Of a stretch of 64,000 bases of DNA, positions 25,825 through 37,166 are shown piece by piece (within the stretch, counting starts at the first letter, position 1; every line of letters begins with the position of its first letter). The DNA comes from Trichinella spiralis (taxonomy: Eukaryota > Nematoda > Enoplea > Trichinellida > Trichinellidae). The translations under genes and the position numbers were made by a program. The stretch covers positions 4,947,932-5,011,931 of the forward strand of contig CM012955.1 of assembly GCA_000181795.3 (NCBI GenBank), in the 5' to 3' direction. The notes under the pieces were generated by a model. That model was not told where the DNA came from, searched no databases, and was given only the letters and a program-made list of their open reading frames with translations.

Positions 25825-28718
25825 ATGTCACGTATCAAGAAAGACAGTGGACAGCTGAAAATAACAAATTTTTATCCGAACAGTCGCAGTTTGCCTTTTA
25901 TAAGCCCTTTGGGAAAAAAATCGAAATTAATTGCATCTGATTCTAATGAACAAGTTGTAAGTTGATTTTAAGAATAAACAGTTTTCTACGATATTTAAAA
26001 TCTGTTTAATATAGGAATCAACTTTGTCTGAAAAGTGGAATTTCATGAAACCGTACGATGAACCTCGTAGAAAGCGCACTGCAGTGGCTCGTCTAACTAA
26101 AACGGCTATAGGTAAAACATCGGGTAGTGAGCGTCCAACAAAAGCAAGGCAGCTTCATTTCGGCAGTGATAATGTAATGATTTTTTTTTTGATTTTGAAT
26201 ATCATCATCACTTGATATTTAGTGTGAATTTGGCACATTTCACTCGAAAGACTCTGCATCGTCAGTTTCTAGCACTTCTGTCAATGGCATTGTTTTGTCA
26301 CCAAAAGTAAACGATTAATTTTAATAATATCATGCTGTAACAGCTGAACGATTTCTTTTAGGGAAAATCTGGAGGTTTGTCTTACGATGTGGATACTTTG
26401 CGAAATTGTTTGAAGAAAAGTGGAGCACGTAAAAATTTGAGTGCGGCTTTAAAAAATTACGAAGAAAACACAAATAGTCGTCTCGGAAACTTTATCAGTG
26501 CTCACGTTTCTCCAAAGAAATCACTATCTAGTGATTTCCAATCACCAAAGTATTATTCCAGTTCTTTTATTAGTTTTTTAAAAAAACTAAATTTGCGTCA
26601 TATTTTATTATTTAGATGGGATGTTGCGTTTATGGGTCGTTACATTTGTATATTACAATCGAGTTCTTTAATTTTAGATAATTACAGTGTCACTTAATGT
26701 TAATTTTTCTTTTTTTTTGAATTGTAATTGTTAGCTGAAAGCTGTTAGCAGCTGCAATTAAGAAATGTAAAAATAGCAGTGAATTCTACAGTATGCATGA
26801 TGTGCAAGAATAATTGTTAAGGAACAGTTGAGTGATGTTTTGAAATTGATTTTAATACATTGATACAAATGTAGTGTTCAGTTTGAAGTAAGCAAATGTG
26901 CACTGTAAAAATTCCCTTAAAATAAAATTTTTTAAATTGCCAATTTCAGAAAATTTGATTCACCACCAGCGCACGAGCAGCTGGCATCATTGGCTTCTGA
27001 ACAGTCAGAATTAGCTTTGCCTGGGCATTTTTCCTTTTTGTTGGACACATTTCGAGCTATGGATTTGGTAATATCGCTGTGTAATCGACGTGATCTGGTA
27101 ACATTTGAAAATGTGAAAAAAAGTGTTGAGAAGCTTAATCGAAGGTTGGCATGGGAGCAAAAGTTTTTACAATCATTGCATAATTGTTCTTAATTTAGAA
27201 CTTTCACTCTACATCATCTCGGACAAATTAAGACTATTTATCCGAATGCGTATACCTTCAAGGTGAAAGAAAAGTCACGTGAATTTCGTAATATGGATGG
27301 TTCATATTATGATTTTATAATTATACCGAACGTCGATGATGGTAAATTGCGATTATACTTTTGCCCATTTGCACAGTATTTGTAATTTGATTTATAATTC
27401 GTATTATTGTTTTTTTGTCAAGATTTGGAATTGCCTGGTGATAGAAAATCAACGATCGATAACAAGTCGGAAACAGACTGCGCTAGTGTGGAGGTTCAGT
27501 TGCCATCCTCACCGACAGCGAACAAGCCTGGCACAAGCAATGTGATGGTTGTATCAAGAAAACTATTCACACCAGAACGTCTCCGATACCGTGCGAAATT
27601 ATTCCACGAGAAATTGCTTGACATTGTTCGTGAACATCATAAGGTACAATAATGGATTGCATTGATTATTTATTGTATATCTTCTGCATGTCATGCTTAG
27701 TTTTCTTTTCTGTTACAGAAGTTTCTGCAGTCGCTGAATCCTCCGGTAGAATTGAGCGCTCAAGATGAAAATCGAATTCTTCGTTGGCACCCAAATTTTC
27801 ATCTGGAAGAAGTTCCAGAAATTCCAGCATCAGAATTACCTGTCATTCCGCGACGTTCCAAGCCGGTAACTTGTGCGGAGTTTTTGGACCAATTGACAGA
27901 CAAGACGAAGTTGGCTGATCCGGTAGTTTATATGGATATTTGATTTTTGATACTGTTCATTTTTATATGAAATAAGTTTCAGATTTATGATGCTTTGAAA
28001 AAAGTTGCGAGTGCTGCAGCAAGTGATATTAAAACGGAAGTTTCGGAAATTGACTTGAAAGATACGAACATGCAGGTGAAGAAGAAAAATGCCATACCAG
28101 CTGCGGTTTTGGAAAAGGTTTATTTTCATTGTTATTGTTGTTTATGTAGTTTGTTTGTTTATTTAATATTGTTTTCTTTTTCATCTTTTTTGACGTTATC
28201 TTTTCAATAGGTGAGAGCCAGAGAGGCAATGAAAAAGAAAGAACTTATGTTTAGAACATCAAAGGAAACTCAACTTGCTTTGCGAAAATCTCGTTTGCTA
28301 GACATTGCTCGTATATTGAAATTGTACGTTTAAAGTTTAAAGTTGATAAACAAAAGAATATTTAAATTTGGAACAAAAATTATCTTTTCTAGAGCATATC
28401 TGATCGAAGGAAAAACAAGCATGCATATGGATGACATTACAACGCAGTTGAGAAATTCTTACAAATCATTGCTTTCAAAAGGTAAGTTGAAGCATTGGTG
28501 AATTGAATTGTGAAGTTTGATTAAATTCAGACGAAATAATGGAACATCTGAAGTTGCTTTGTGATTTGGTACCGACATGGATTAAAAGTTATAATTTGGA
28601 TAAGATGGGAATGTATTTCAAGATTGCAAGTGAAGAAACGGAAGGCACGTTGAAGAAGTTGGAAGTTATAGCTGAAGAATCTCGCGCTTATCTTTCCTGC
28701 AGTTCAACAGGAAGTTAA
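25825..28718 (+). CDS. cdt-1: CDT1 DNA replication licensing factor
   Basis: Thirteen exons: 25825-25956, 26015-26173, 26223-26306, 26362-26549, 26950-27144, 27199-27341, 27423-27643, 27719-27922, 27983-28117, 28211-28323, 28393-28481, 28531-28718 (twelve coding blocks seen; any further exon would be untranslated); 616 residues, phases consistent. CDT1 loads the MCM2-7 helicase onto ORC/CDC6-bound origins. The N-terminus carries a PIP box QLKITNFY at residues 10-17 with Arg21 at +4. The central CDT1/geminin-binding winged helix (about 195-330) includes LPGHFSFLLDTFRAMDLVIS and LGQIKTIYPNAYTF. The C-terminal MCM-binding winged helix (about 490-600) includes DEIMEHLKLLCDLVPTWIKS. I chose the start at 25825 because this frame gives the PIP box and splices in phase 0; an overlapping frame from 25734 has a signal-anchor look but no continuation. 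Confidence 0.92.
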
Positions 28719-29736
28719 ATATTTTTATTTTAATGCATCATCTTTTAAAATCATTACTTAAAGTAATTTTTTTACTTTTGACTTGTAACTTTACCATTTT
28801 TAACTATTGTACGCGTCAGTAGCATATACCTCGTGGTGTAGGTCTGTTATTTGTTTACAGTTATTGATAACAGCAATTGCTTATTCTTTCAAACTATGTA
28901 CTGATTTAAATATTCTCAGTTGCATTTAATTTTGCTACTTATAGTTGTTTTAAGAAGTGTTTTATTTCAACTACCACAGTAATTTAGTTTATGGAAAAAA
29001 TATTGAACATTTTTTGTTTCCATTTGTGTATAAATGCTATATGATGGAGAAATCTTTGAAATGTGAATGAATATATCAATCTTAATAATAAAATTTGTAA
29101 AAATTGTTTATTTAATTTTTCAGCTTTCCTCAAATCAATTTTGTGCAAACGAGAAATTTTTTTCATATAAGATTTAAAATTCTGGCTGTTAATGTACCAG
29201 TTTTACAGAAAGTATTGTTTTAACTGTGGTAAGTAAATTTTTCAGTTCTTGGAATGTAGTTCATTTTTAGCTGGATCTTCTAAATTAATTCTTGAAGAAA
29301 TATTATTTTCTATGGTATGGAAAATGTATACTAAGAAAATTTACGAGCAGCATGTGAAATGCTGTAAACTTCGTTAGTCAAGTTAAATAAAAGTGTTTAT
29401 TTCATTGAACACGGAAGTGATTCATTTTGTATACTTTTTGATGTTTGTTTGTTTCATCTTAAAAGTGCGATCATGCGGGGGAAAGGTGTGGTCATCATTT
29501 GTGCAAATATAAATAATTTAATGACACTGAGTAATTTTCCCAAATCAGCTTCGAATGATTCATATGTTGTAAATGCTTTAGGGCTTATAAAAATTGCCCT
29601 TTACAGAATCACTTTACTCATAGAAGGAAAGTCTTGTTGTTGAGGGCCAAAATTCACCAACATTTACTTCATTTTTATACTAATTCAAAAGAAATTGGAA
29701 TAGTTACTTTTTCAGTATCAGTAAAAAAAAGAGAAA
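28719..29736. other. Spacer between CDT1 and Ly-6-like gene
   Basis: About 1 kb of AT-rich sequence. It contains AATAAA at about 29088 that could serve CDT1 polyadenylation, and the promoter of the following gene. Short open frames here lack coding character. Confidence 0.4.
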
Positions 29737-31019
29737 ATGTTAGCATTGTTGATTTTCTTCATTTCAAAATCTCTAATCGCAGCTGACAATCCAGGTACGT
29801 ACAGATTTGAAACTGTATATTTGAAATGCAATTAACTTTACTTTTTTAACTCTCAATTGTAATTGATATTCTACTAATGGAAGAAGATAACTTGAGAAAA
29901 CCGTTTCAAGAAGCCTTTTTCTTGTATTTTTACAGCGCCATTTTCATGCATTACTTGTGCAAGCAAAGAACTTCAGAAAGCGTGGCACCTGACTTCATTT
30001 CCTCGGATGATGGAAGAAGACAGTTTTACTTTACAATGTTCAGATAAACAAGTAGCAACAGTAGAATCATGCAGTACTCTGTGTGTGGCAATGGTTATGA
30101 ATAAACCATCACTGGGTAAGTTTGGTGAAGTACAAAATGATTATTTAATGCATAAGGTGACCCTTTAAGTAAAGTAATATTTTTACCGCTATTTCATACC
30201 AGCAAATGAAGTTCATCATCGTATATAACTTTTGCTTTGTACTTTTACTTACTGTTATGATTCGAAAGTGCCATTTCATTGCTAATATATTTATAAGATG
30301 GAAAAGAAGAGACCCTTTATGTCCGAGGGTGTTTGGATAGATTGTATGGCGCGGGAGAAATTGACAAATCTTACGCTTCAAAGTGTCAAGAAGGAAGAGT
30401 TTCACATTTCGATTCACAAAACAAGCGCATTCGAAGTAAAGCTTTAGTTTATTTTTGTGACTCCGACAGATGCAACGCTGGCTCATATGAAGACTTAAAA
30501 GGGTTTTGTAAAAAGCAGGATACGAGTAAGCTAAAAAATAATTTCTAACTGACAATTGCTTAACATCGATTAATTTATTATAGAATTGATTGATTGTTAC
30601 GAATGTGCAGACGGCGATAAATGCGATCGTGGTCATTCGTGTTCTGGTGAATTTTGTTTGAAGACAGTAACCAAAATAAACGGTATGCTTTTGTTTTCAA
30701 TTTTTTGTAAAGCTTATGTTGAGCAAAAATTAATTTTATTTAATGATCTGTTGAAGAGGTGGCGCAAACAATAAGGACGTGCTCTTCAATTAATCCATTA
30801 GCTCCAGTAAAGGAATTTGGAAACGATAAAGCTATCTGTGCGCATATAGAAATGGAAAATCACATGTGGACTCGCCTTGCAAAGCCCAATATACGGATAG
30901 CTTCTGATCATTGTTACTGCCAAGACAACTATTGCAACAGCGCGAACTTTCTCACGCTAAGTGGAATGGCAATTATTACTTTTATTTTTTTATTAGGCAG
31001 TACATGTGTAATGCTGTAA
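29737..31019 (+). CDS. Two-domain Ly-6/uPAR-like GPI-anchored protein
   Basis: Five exons, 29737-29794, 29936-30115, 30298-30525, 30584-30682 and 30757-31019, give 275 residues with every junction in phase 1. A signal peptide (MLALLIFFISKSLIAA) is followed by two Ly-6/uPAR (three-finger) domains. Domain 1 runs from FSCITCASKEL to CDSDRCNAGS and domain 2 from LIDCYECADGDKC to CYCQDNYCNSA; each ends with the diagnostic CxxxxCN. A hydrophobic tail (MAIITFIFLLGSTCVML) with no cytoplasmic residues predicts a GPI anchor. All-phase-1 introns flanking extracellular modules are typical of such genes. Nematode relatives include the ODR-2/HOT family, which act in neurons, but I cannot place this protein in a subfamily. 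A long minus-strand open frame over intron 2 is a shadow. Confidence 0.8.
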
Positions 31020-33334
31020 TTGTTAAGTATTTCCATTAACACTTATTGTAATTATAGTAAACGTTCAATATAGTCACTTATTTAAACGCTGATTTATATC
31101 TATTGTACTTAAAAATTCTTCTCAACTCATCCTATCATGTATAATGTAGGATGCATTAGCTTAAATATATTTAAATTTAGGAATATCTTTGAAAAGATTT
31201 TCTGTTATTAAGTTCTGGTTTTAATGGAACTTTTTATTCTACTGCAAAAAAATCCAATGTTTTTTCTTGAAACTGCAAACACCTAAGGTAAATAATTACA
31301 TTTGCGTTTACTTGTTTGCAAAAGTCATGTATTTTGAAAATAAGTAAATTTGCTTGTTCATCTGAGTCATGTCAGTAACTGCTTTTCTGTCTACAGATAA
31401 ATCACACGAATTCTTAAATTCTGAACTAGGCGATTTATTTCCTACAACAAAAATTATTGAATATAGTATTGTCCTATTTGAAAGATGAGTTAAATTCACG
31501 TAATTAGTGTCTCTGACATTGTTAAATAGTATTTATGAATTATATCCAATGCAATAATTCATATTTAAAATTAATTTCACTTTTATATTTCTTGCTTTTG
31601 TACGTTTATCATTAAAATTTTAATTTTTCAATATACCTGTGGAATTTATCAATTTATTTAAAGCAAACCCCTAATCTTTTTGCTGCATCTGATCAGTGCT
31701 GCTTTCAAGTTTACTTTTTTTAAAATTATAACCCATGCAATGTTGTTCAAATTATTGCATTCTTCATTACTAGAAAATTACGTGCAAATTGAACTATTTA
31801 TTTACATGTCAGTTGTGTCTTAATCTGATTTGAAAGAGTTGAAGACGAATTATCAGGAGGAAGCTTTCAAAAGAACAACGACTTAGCTAACAACATTTGA
31901 GCAGCAGATAAATCTTTATAGGCATCCTGTTTTCTTTGCCGACGTTGTTGCCGCGTTTGCTACATGTGTGTTGAAAGTTTAGATTTGAAAAATTAGTGTT
32001 TGCAAAAGTTTATAGTTTTATAAGAAAAAATTTATTTATGGCATTATAAAATGCGGAAGTATAGTCATGTGAGATGTTTCATGAATACACTGGTAATGTT
32101 CTATTTTGTAGCGGGAAACAAATTTAGAAAATACTTTCAGCTTTCAAATAATCCTTTTCTCTATTTATTAACAGAAACTGATAAAAATATCCCCATGTGT
32201 AAACTGCTGAGCTAGTGCCAGATTGCAAAGTTGTTTAGGAGAAGTTACAGCGTAGTGAAAGTGATTTACTTCATATGTAGCCAACTGAAAATGCCTTCTC
32301 ATTTAAAAGTTAAACATTATTTTGACATTTAAAAAATTAAAATTTCAAACATCAGTATTTATTTTTACCGCTAGTACGGATATTCAAATTCATGGTTTAA
32401 ATGGTACGTGAACTGATGAAAAAGAGAATTAATAACACGATAGGCATGTGACTTTTTTTGAAACGCGAATTTATTATTGTTCTTCATAAAATTTTTTAGT
32501 TTTTATTTTACTGAAGAACTCTGAAATGTATAAAAAGCTGGAGATTGCTGTGCATGGCGCACGTCAAAGTCTGCTGAACGTCTTCCAAGGTTTTAGAATC
32601 AATAAAAGTAATATTCTTTCTTTATTTTTTGAATCCCATTCAGCGTATAGTATTTATTCATTATTCTAAATTGAGTTTGTAATTTTTCATATGTGAAATC
32701 AATTTAGAAGATCCTCAATTGGTATTTTATGCACGCAATAAATGCATGTATCTTGGATGAATAATTAACACGTGCTATATTTCATATCATTTATAATTTT
32801 GGATTATTGAAGAAAATCTCACAGCTTATTTTTATTGAAATGTTGTTGCAATGTGCCATTCATTTTCATTTTCTTCACTAATTTTGAATTCTATCAGTTT
32901 TGAGGTTTCTAAGTATAACATATTATCCATGTGCACATAATTGTGCATATTAAAGAATTGCACTGTTTGAATTGCATTTAAGATATTTGCATTACATGAA
33001 AGAGGAATGTCTTTTCTTATGAAATTAAACTGTCATTCAGATATACTAAAAATGCTATGCAACATCACAGCACCTAGAGAAAGAGCAAATAAGTATAATC
33101 AGCAAGCTGTTGAATAAAATGAAAATAGCTTGGGAAGAAGGTGAAATTGGCACTGGTTAAACGATGAGGTTGATTGGCTGTCAATTTTCATGCGTTGCTT
33201 TATAAATTAAATTATGCAAGAAACATGCTGTTGTTCCAGGAATTGAGAATAGCGTTTACTCCACAAACAACATTTAACTAACAACTTCATTGGCACATTT
33301 TGTACTCTGTGTTAGCTGCTCTGAATTCAGAAAA
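31020..33334. other. Gene-poor AT-rich spacer
   Basis: No gene recognised on either strand. All open frames are short and lysine/phenylalanine-rich. The right part must include the promoter of the globin-like gene. Confidence 0.4.
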
Positions 33335-34810
33335 ATGGTAAGCATTGGAATTTTGAAAGATCATTTGTCCAAGTGCACACTCAATATGGAAAATGGTGGT
33401 CAACTACTTGCAAAGTAAGTGCAATATATTCGATTGCAATTTAAAATTAATTGTTTTTCCTCTTATGAGATGCTTAAGCGGTGGAGATCACTAAAGTATG
33501 ATAACGCTTTGCTTTTGGAACACTGCATTTTGTTAATGAAATTGTTTGGATTTCATTCATCTTGTAAAACTATTTTGAATATACTTTTCATGCATATATA
33601 CATGCAGTGTATACATCTAACATAAATAACAGTATAAGCAGTATATGTACATATATATATATATATATATATGTGTGTTTGTATATGGGTATGTAAATTT
33701 CATGAAATTATGATGCGCATGTTGTATTGAAATTATTTTATATGTTAACGTTTTATGTTATAAAATGGAATGATTTCAATCACTGTGAAAGGAAAATGGA
33801 GTGCGTCATGCGAATTTTAAGCGAAGCATCATAGTGAAATTAGAGTGACCATAATTAGATGCTTTTATGCAAAAATGCAGTGCAGTTCGAAAAGATAAGA
33901 AGTTCAAAATGATATTTCACAGTTTTTGTACAAGAGCAACACGATGTATAAATTTAAAAAGATGTTATGTATTTTTAATTAAAATTTAGCGTTTTCAAAG
34001 CCAATCCTGAATTGAGAAAATTTTACGACGTTGAAGACATTGATCCAGACGATACCAAAAAGAGTCGTCTCATACAACAAGCTGGCGGGAACCTTTTGAA
34101 TAGCGTCACTTTCATGGTCAACAATTATGATAATGAACGAAGCTTTAAGCAAGAAATCAAAGAGCAAATTTGTGATCTTCGAGAAAAGGGGATGAAATTA
34201 GAAGATGCTCGAGTAAGTAGTTTTTGTGCCTTGTTTTTCAATAAATTATTTCAAATAATTTCATCTTAAATTTCAATTTACTATACATGTGAGTAATTTT
34301 GAGTTTAATTGGTTTAATAGAGAATTTCATATCGTTTGCAAATGTCCACGAATGCATTAGTTTACGCAACAATTTTAAAAGCTTTAAACACTTTAAAGTT
34401 AAACATTAACTTGAAATATCAGATCTAGAAGGAAAATTTCCAAGTAATTTAACATTTTGAATTGCTTGCATACATTACTTTCCTGAGCTAACTCAGTTTT
34501 TTTATTAAAATGAATATTTAATTTTTGCTTGATATCAAGGCAACATTTATGAAATCAAATTACAAAACAACGTATAAATTGAAAAAATTTTCAAATCATA
34601 AAACTTATATTAAAATGGTGTTGTTTCATGGCAACTGTTCTGTTTCATTGTTAACATAACATTGTTATTATAATTTAGAAATTGAAAACTGGATTTGTGA
34701 ATTACGTTAAAAGCAAATTAAGCCAACCAATGACAGCTAAAGAAGAAAAAGAATGGGATATGTTTTTTCAAAGATTTTTTGACGCTCTTAAGCAGCATGG
34801 ACTCCAATGA
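33335..34810 (+). CDS. Nematode globin-fold protein lacking the haem-ligating histidine
   Basis: Three exons (33335-33414, 33990-34212, 34679-34810) give 144 residues, the normal length of a single globin domain. The sequence follows the nematode intracellular globin pattern: NMENGGQLLANVFKANPELR for helices A-B and the characteristic F..NP.LRKF, then QQAGGNLLNSVTFMVNNYDN for the E region, matching nematode globins that read QG..IL....V..YD. The C-terminal helix is EWDMFFQRFFDALKQ. The only histidines are residues 10 and 141. The proximal F8 histidine, expected in the segment EQICDLREKGMKLEDA, is absent, so covalent-type haem coordination as in true globins is unlikely. Intron positions fall near the B and G helices, as in many globin genes, which supports the fold assignment. 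Function is unknown: it could be a haem-less globin or a sensor-type derivative. Confidence 0.68.
33650..33672. repeat. TA dinucleotide run
   Basis: A short perfect TA microsatellite inside the first intron of the globin-like gene, followed by a TG-containing tail. Confidence 0.8.
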
Positions 34811-36379
34811 TGCAGAGACGGCAGTAAATATGGTTAATTAGAGCATTAGCAATACTTTCGTTTTATAAAGATACATTTGACGAGCTAATAACAAATAGCA
34901 ACAGATGGTTTCTACTTCTCACGTGTTGAAAATTTATGAGGCGCTTCACAAATATGATAGGCAGGTTTCTTTATTTGCTTGCAGCTTTTGAACAATCTTG
35001 ATTTTATCTTATAAACATTTTCTCATGCAATAAACGTTTATTTAGAACATAGATCCAAATTGACTTGGTGAAATTGAACGTTGCACGTTAAAAATATTGA
35101 AGTAAATGCAACGGAAAATATGTTTTCTTTTTTTCAATTCAAATTTACCCACCAATCAGCCACCTAGCAATTAACAAATTCGTTATGATAATGCAAAATG
35201 GTGCTTTGAGGATAAATTGACTGTCCATTTTCAACATCAGCCTGCCTCATTCGTGCAATCATACTTTTCAAAAGTTTATCATCTGAGGCGTCAATGATCT
35301 TACAATGTAAAGTAAATGATAAATGGCAAGCATTAGCTTCGATAAATATATTTGCAATGTCAACTGCTTATGCTCAATTAAAACGTGACCTTCATGACGA
35401 ATTGCTGATCTCCCTCATCAAATGAATCACATAATTCACTGTTTTAGGGCTTTGATTCGGTTATAAAAAATTCGAATATACACTATGTTATCAGTAGCTG
35501 ATTTGGTTTTATCTGATAAAAGGAAGGTGGCAGTTAAAATACAATCTTTAATTAAATTGTTTGACTGAATTCTGAAGTTCACAAATAATATGCAAAGCAT
35601 ACACAATGATTATGCAGAATAATCATTTATAATAAATGAAAAGATTGCAAAAATGCAGCTGAACTGAAGCTGAAACAGAATATTTCAACTTTGAAGGTTT
35701 TTGCATGTACTGAAACAAGGTTAGTGTTTTGTTATTCAATATATTACATTGCAAATAAGAATCTGAATAAGAAAAAACAAAGTGGTTATTGGCTATAATA
35801 CCTAGGCAAGCTTATTTAACTAGTGAATAGAGTTTGTCAAAAGTGAAATTTTTCAGAAATAAAACAACTATCATGAACTGTTTTATCATGAAAGTTTGTC
35901 GTGAAGAAGAAATTTGATAGCCATATTTTTGAAATATGCAATAAATATACAAAAAAGTGAAATCTTTTCTACAAAATTCCATCACTTATTTTGCATATGC
36001 ATGCAATGCAACAACTTCCAAGAATATATTTTGGTTCTGATCGAAAAAATAAGAAATTTTAATTTAATATACAAAAAAAGTAGATGATGCTCTTTCAAGT
36101 TTTTTCTGATAGTACTTCTACATCATCAGAGGGCATATTGAAATGACTTGTTCCGCAAATTCATAAATTTTCCTATTTAAATATTTGCGCAAAAGTTAGA
36201 TTAATTCCGGTGAAACAGTGATGCGTGTGCATTTCAGCAAAGTTTATTTACGTAAGCAGCGTTCGACAGAGTTAGCTATGTTACAATGTCTGATTTGGTA
36301 ATTGAAAAGGTTTTAATGGTAAATGGCATGCTTAAACAAAAGCAACTGAAATATGCTTCCTCATGCTCGAGCTTCAAAG

Positions 36380-36421
36380 AGCCTTGGTCACGGTCCAGTA
36401 ACCAACCGCCTGACCAAGGCT
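36380..36421. repeat. Perfect 11-bp inverted repeat with 20-bp loop
   Basis: AGCCTTGGTCA at 36380-36390 is repeated in inverted orientation as TGACCAAGGCT at 36411-36421. As RNA it would form a stable hairpin. It lies in a GC-richer patch without a recognised gene. It is not a tRNA: there is no T-arm, and the arms do not frame a cloverleaf. Confidence 0.7.
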
Positions 36422-37135
36422 TTGTTTATTTAACTGCGTCTGGTTAGCTTGACTTCGGTCCATTAGCGCCGCTCTCAGAAGGGAATCGAAACTGCTTCGA
36501 TTAATGTCAATGAAACAATTCTCTTGCGTAGCTGAGAACGGCAAGCAGCAGATCACCAAATTCAAATTCATTTGCTCTGGATTCATATAAAGCAACAGAA
36601 CAAAGCTTCTTCATCGATCAGTGAATGCTACCAGAGTCAAACAGAGGTAAGTTTGAAGGGTGAGGGGCAAAAAAAAGAGACATCCAATCATGGACAGAAG
36701 TGCACCGGCAATTTTGACTACCGACAACAAAATTGACTGCCAGTGCAAACGAACATACACCACCACATCAATGAGACTCGAACTTAGCCAACAAACGCTA
36801 TCGTCTGGTCTCTTGAGCTGAACAACCTACTTTTGATTTTGATTTGGAAATTATCTTAGAGCACGGCAGTATTTGAGTGAGAAATCAATCCGTGATTCAT
36901 CAAAATGGATACGGGCAAAAATCTTTGACAGGCAATTAAAAGTTCAGCACGGCAAACGCGACGTACCTCGAGTTTCAGCAATTATCACTTGCAGAAGAGC
37001 CCTGCAATTGAGGGCGATATGAAGCAATTTGATTGCAATAAAAAAGACATTTTTTCCAAAATCTGTTTTACATCCGTTTTTTATTTGCTTATTTCCGTTC
37101 AGCATCTTTCAATCCACACTGGTAAGTACTAATTT

Positions 37136-37166
37136 TATACTATACTATACTATACTATACTATACT
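37136..37166. repeat. TATAC pentanucleotide tandem repeat
   Basis: Six perfect copies of TATAC, then a degenerate copy. It is a simple microsatellite in intergenic sequence, preceded at 37122 by GTAAGT, which resembles a donor. Confidence 0.85.

Noticed and set aside
25734-25940. Frame starting MVNSNLLKQLF as the first exon of CDT1
   Set aside because: It terminates without a usable donor. The overlapping frame from 25825 carries the PIP box and splices in phase.
30145-30636. 163-codon minus-strand frame
   Set aside because: It is antisense to exons 3-4 and an intron of the Ly-6-like gene; composition is AT-driven and no domain is visible.
36760-36812. GTTCGAGTC-like string (minus) suggesting a tRNA T-arm
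   Set aside because: No matching T-stem, acceptor stem or anticodon arm can be drawn around it.
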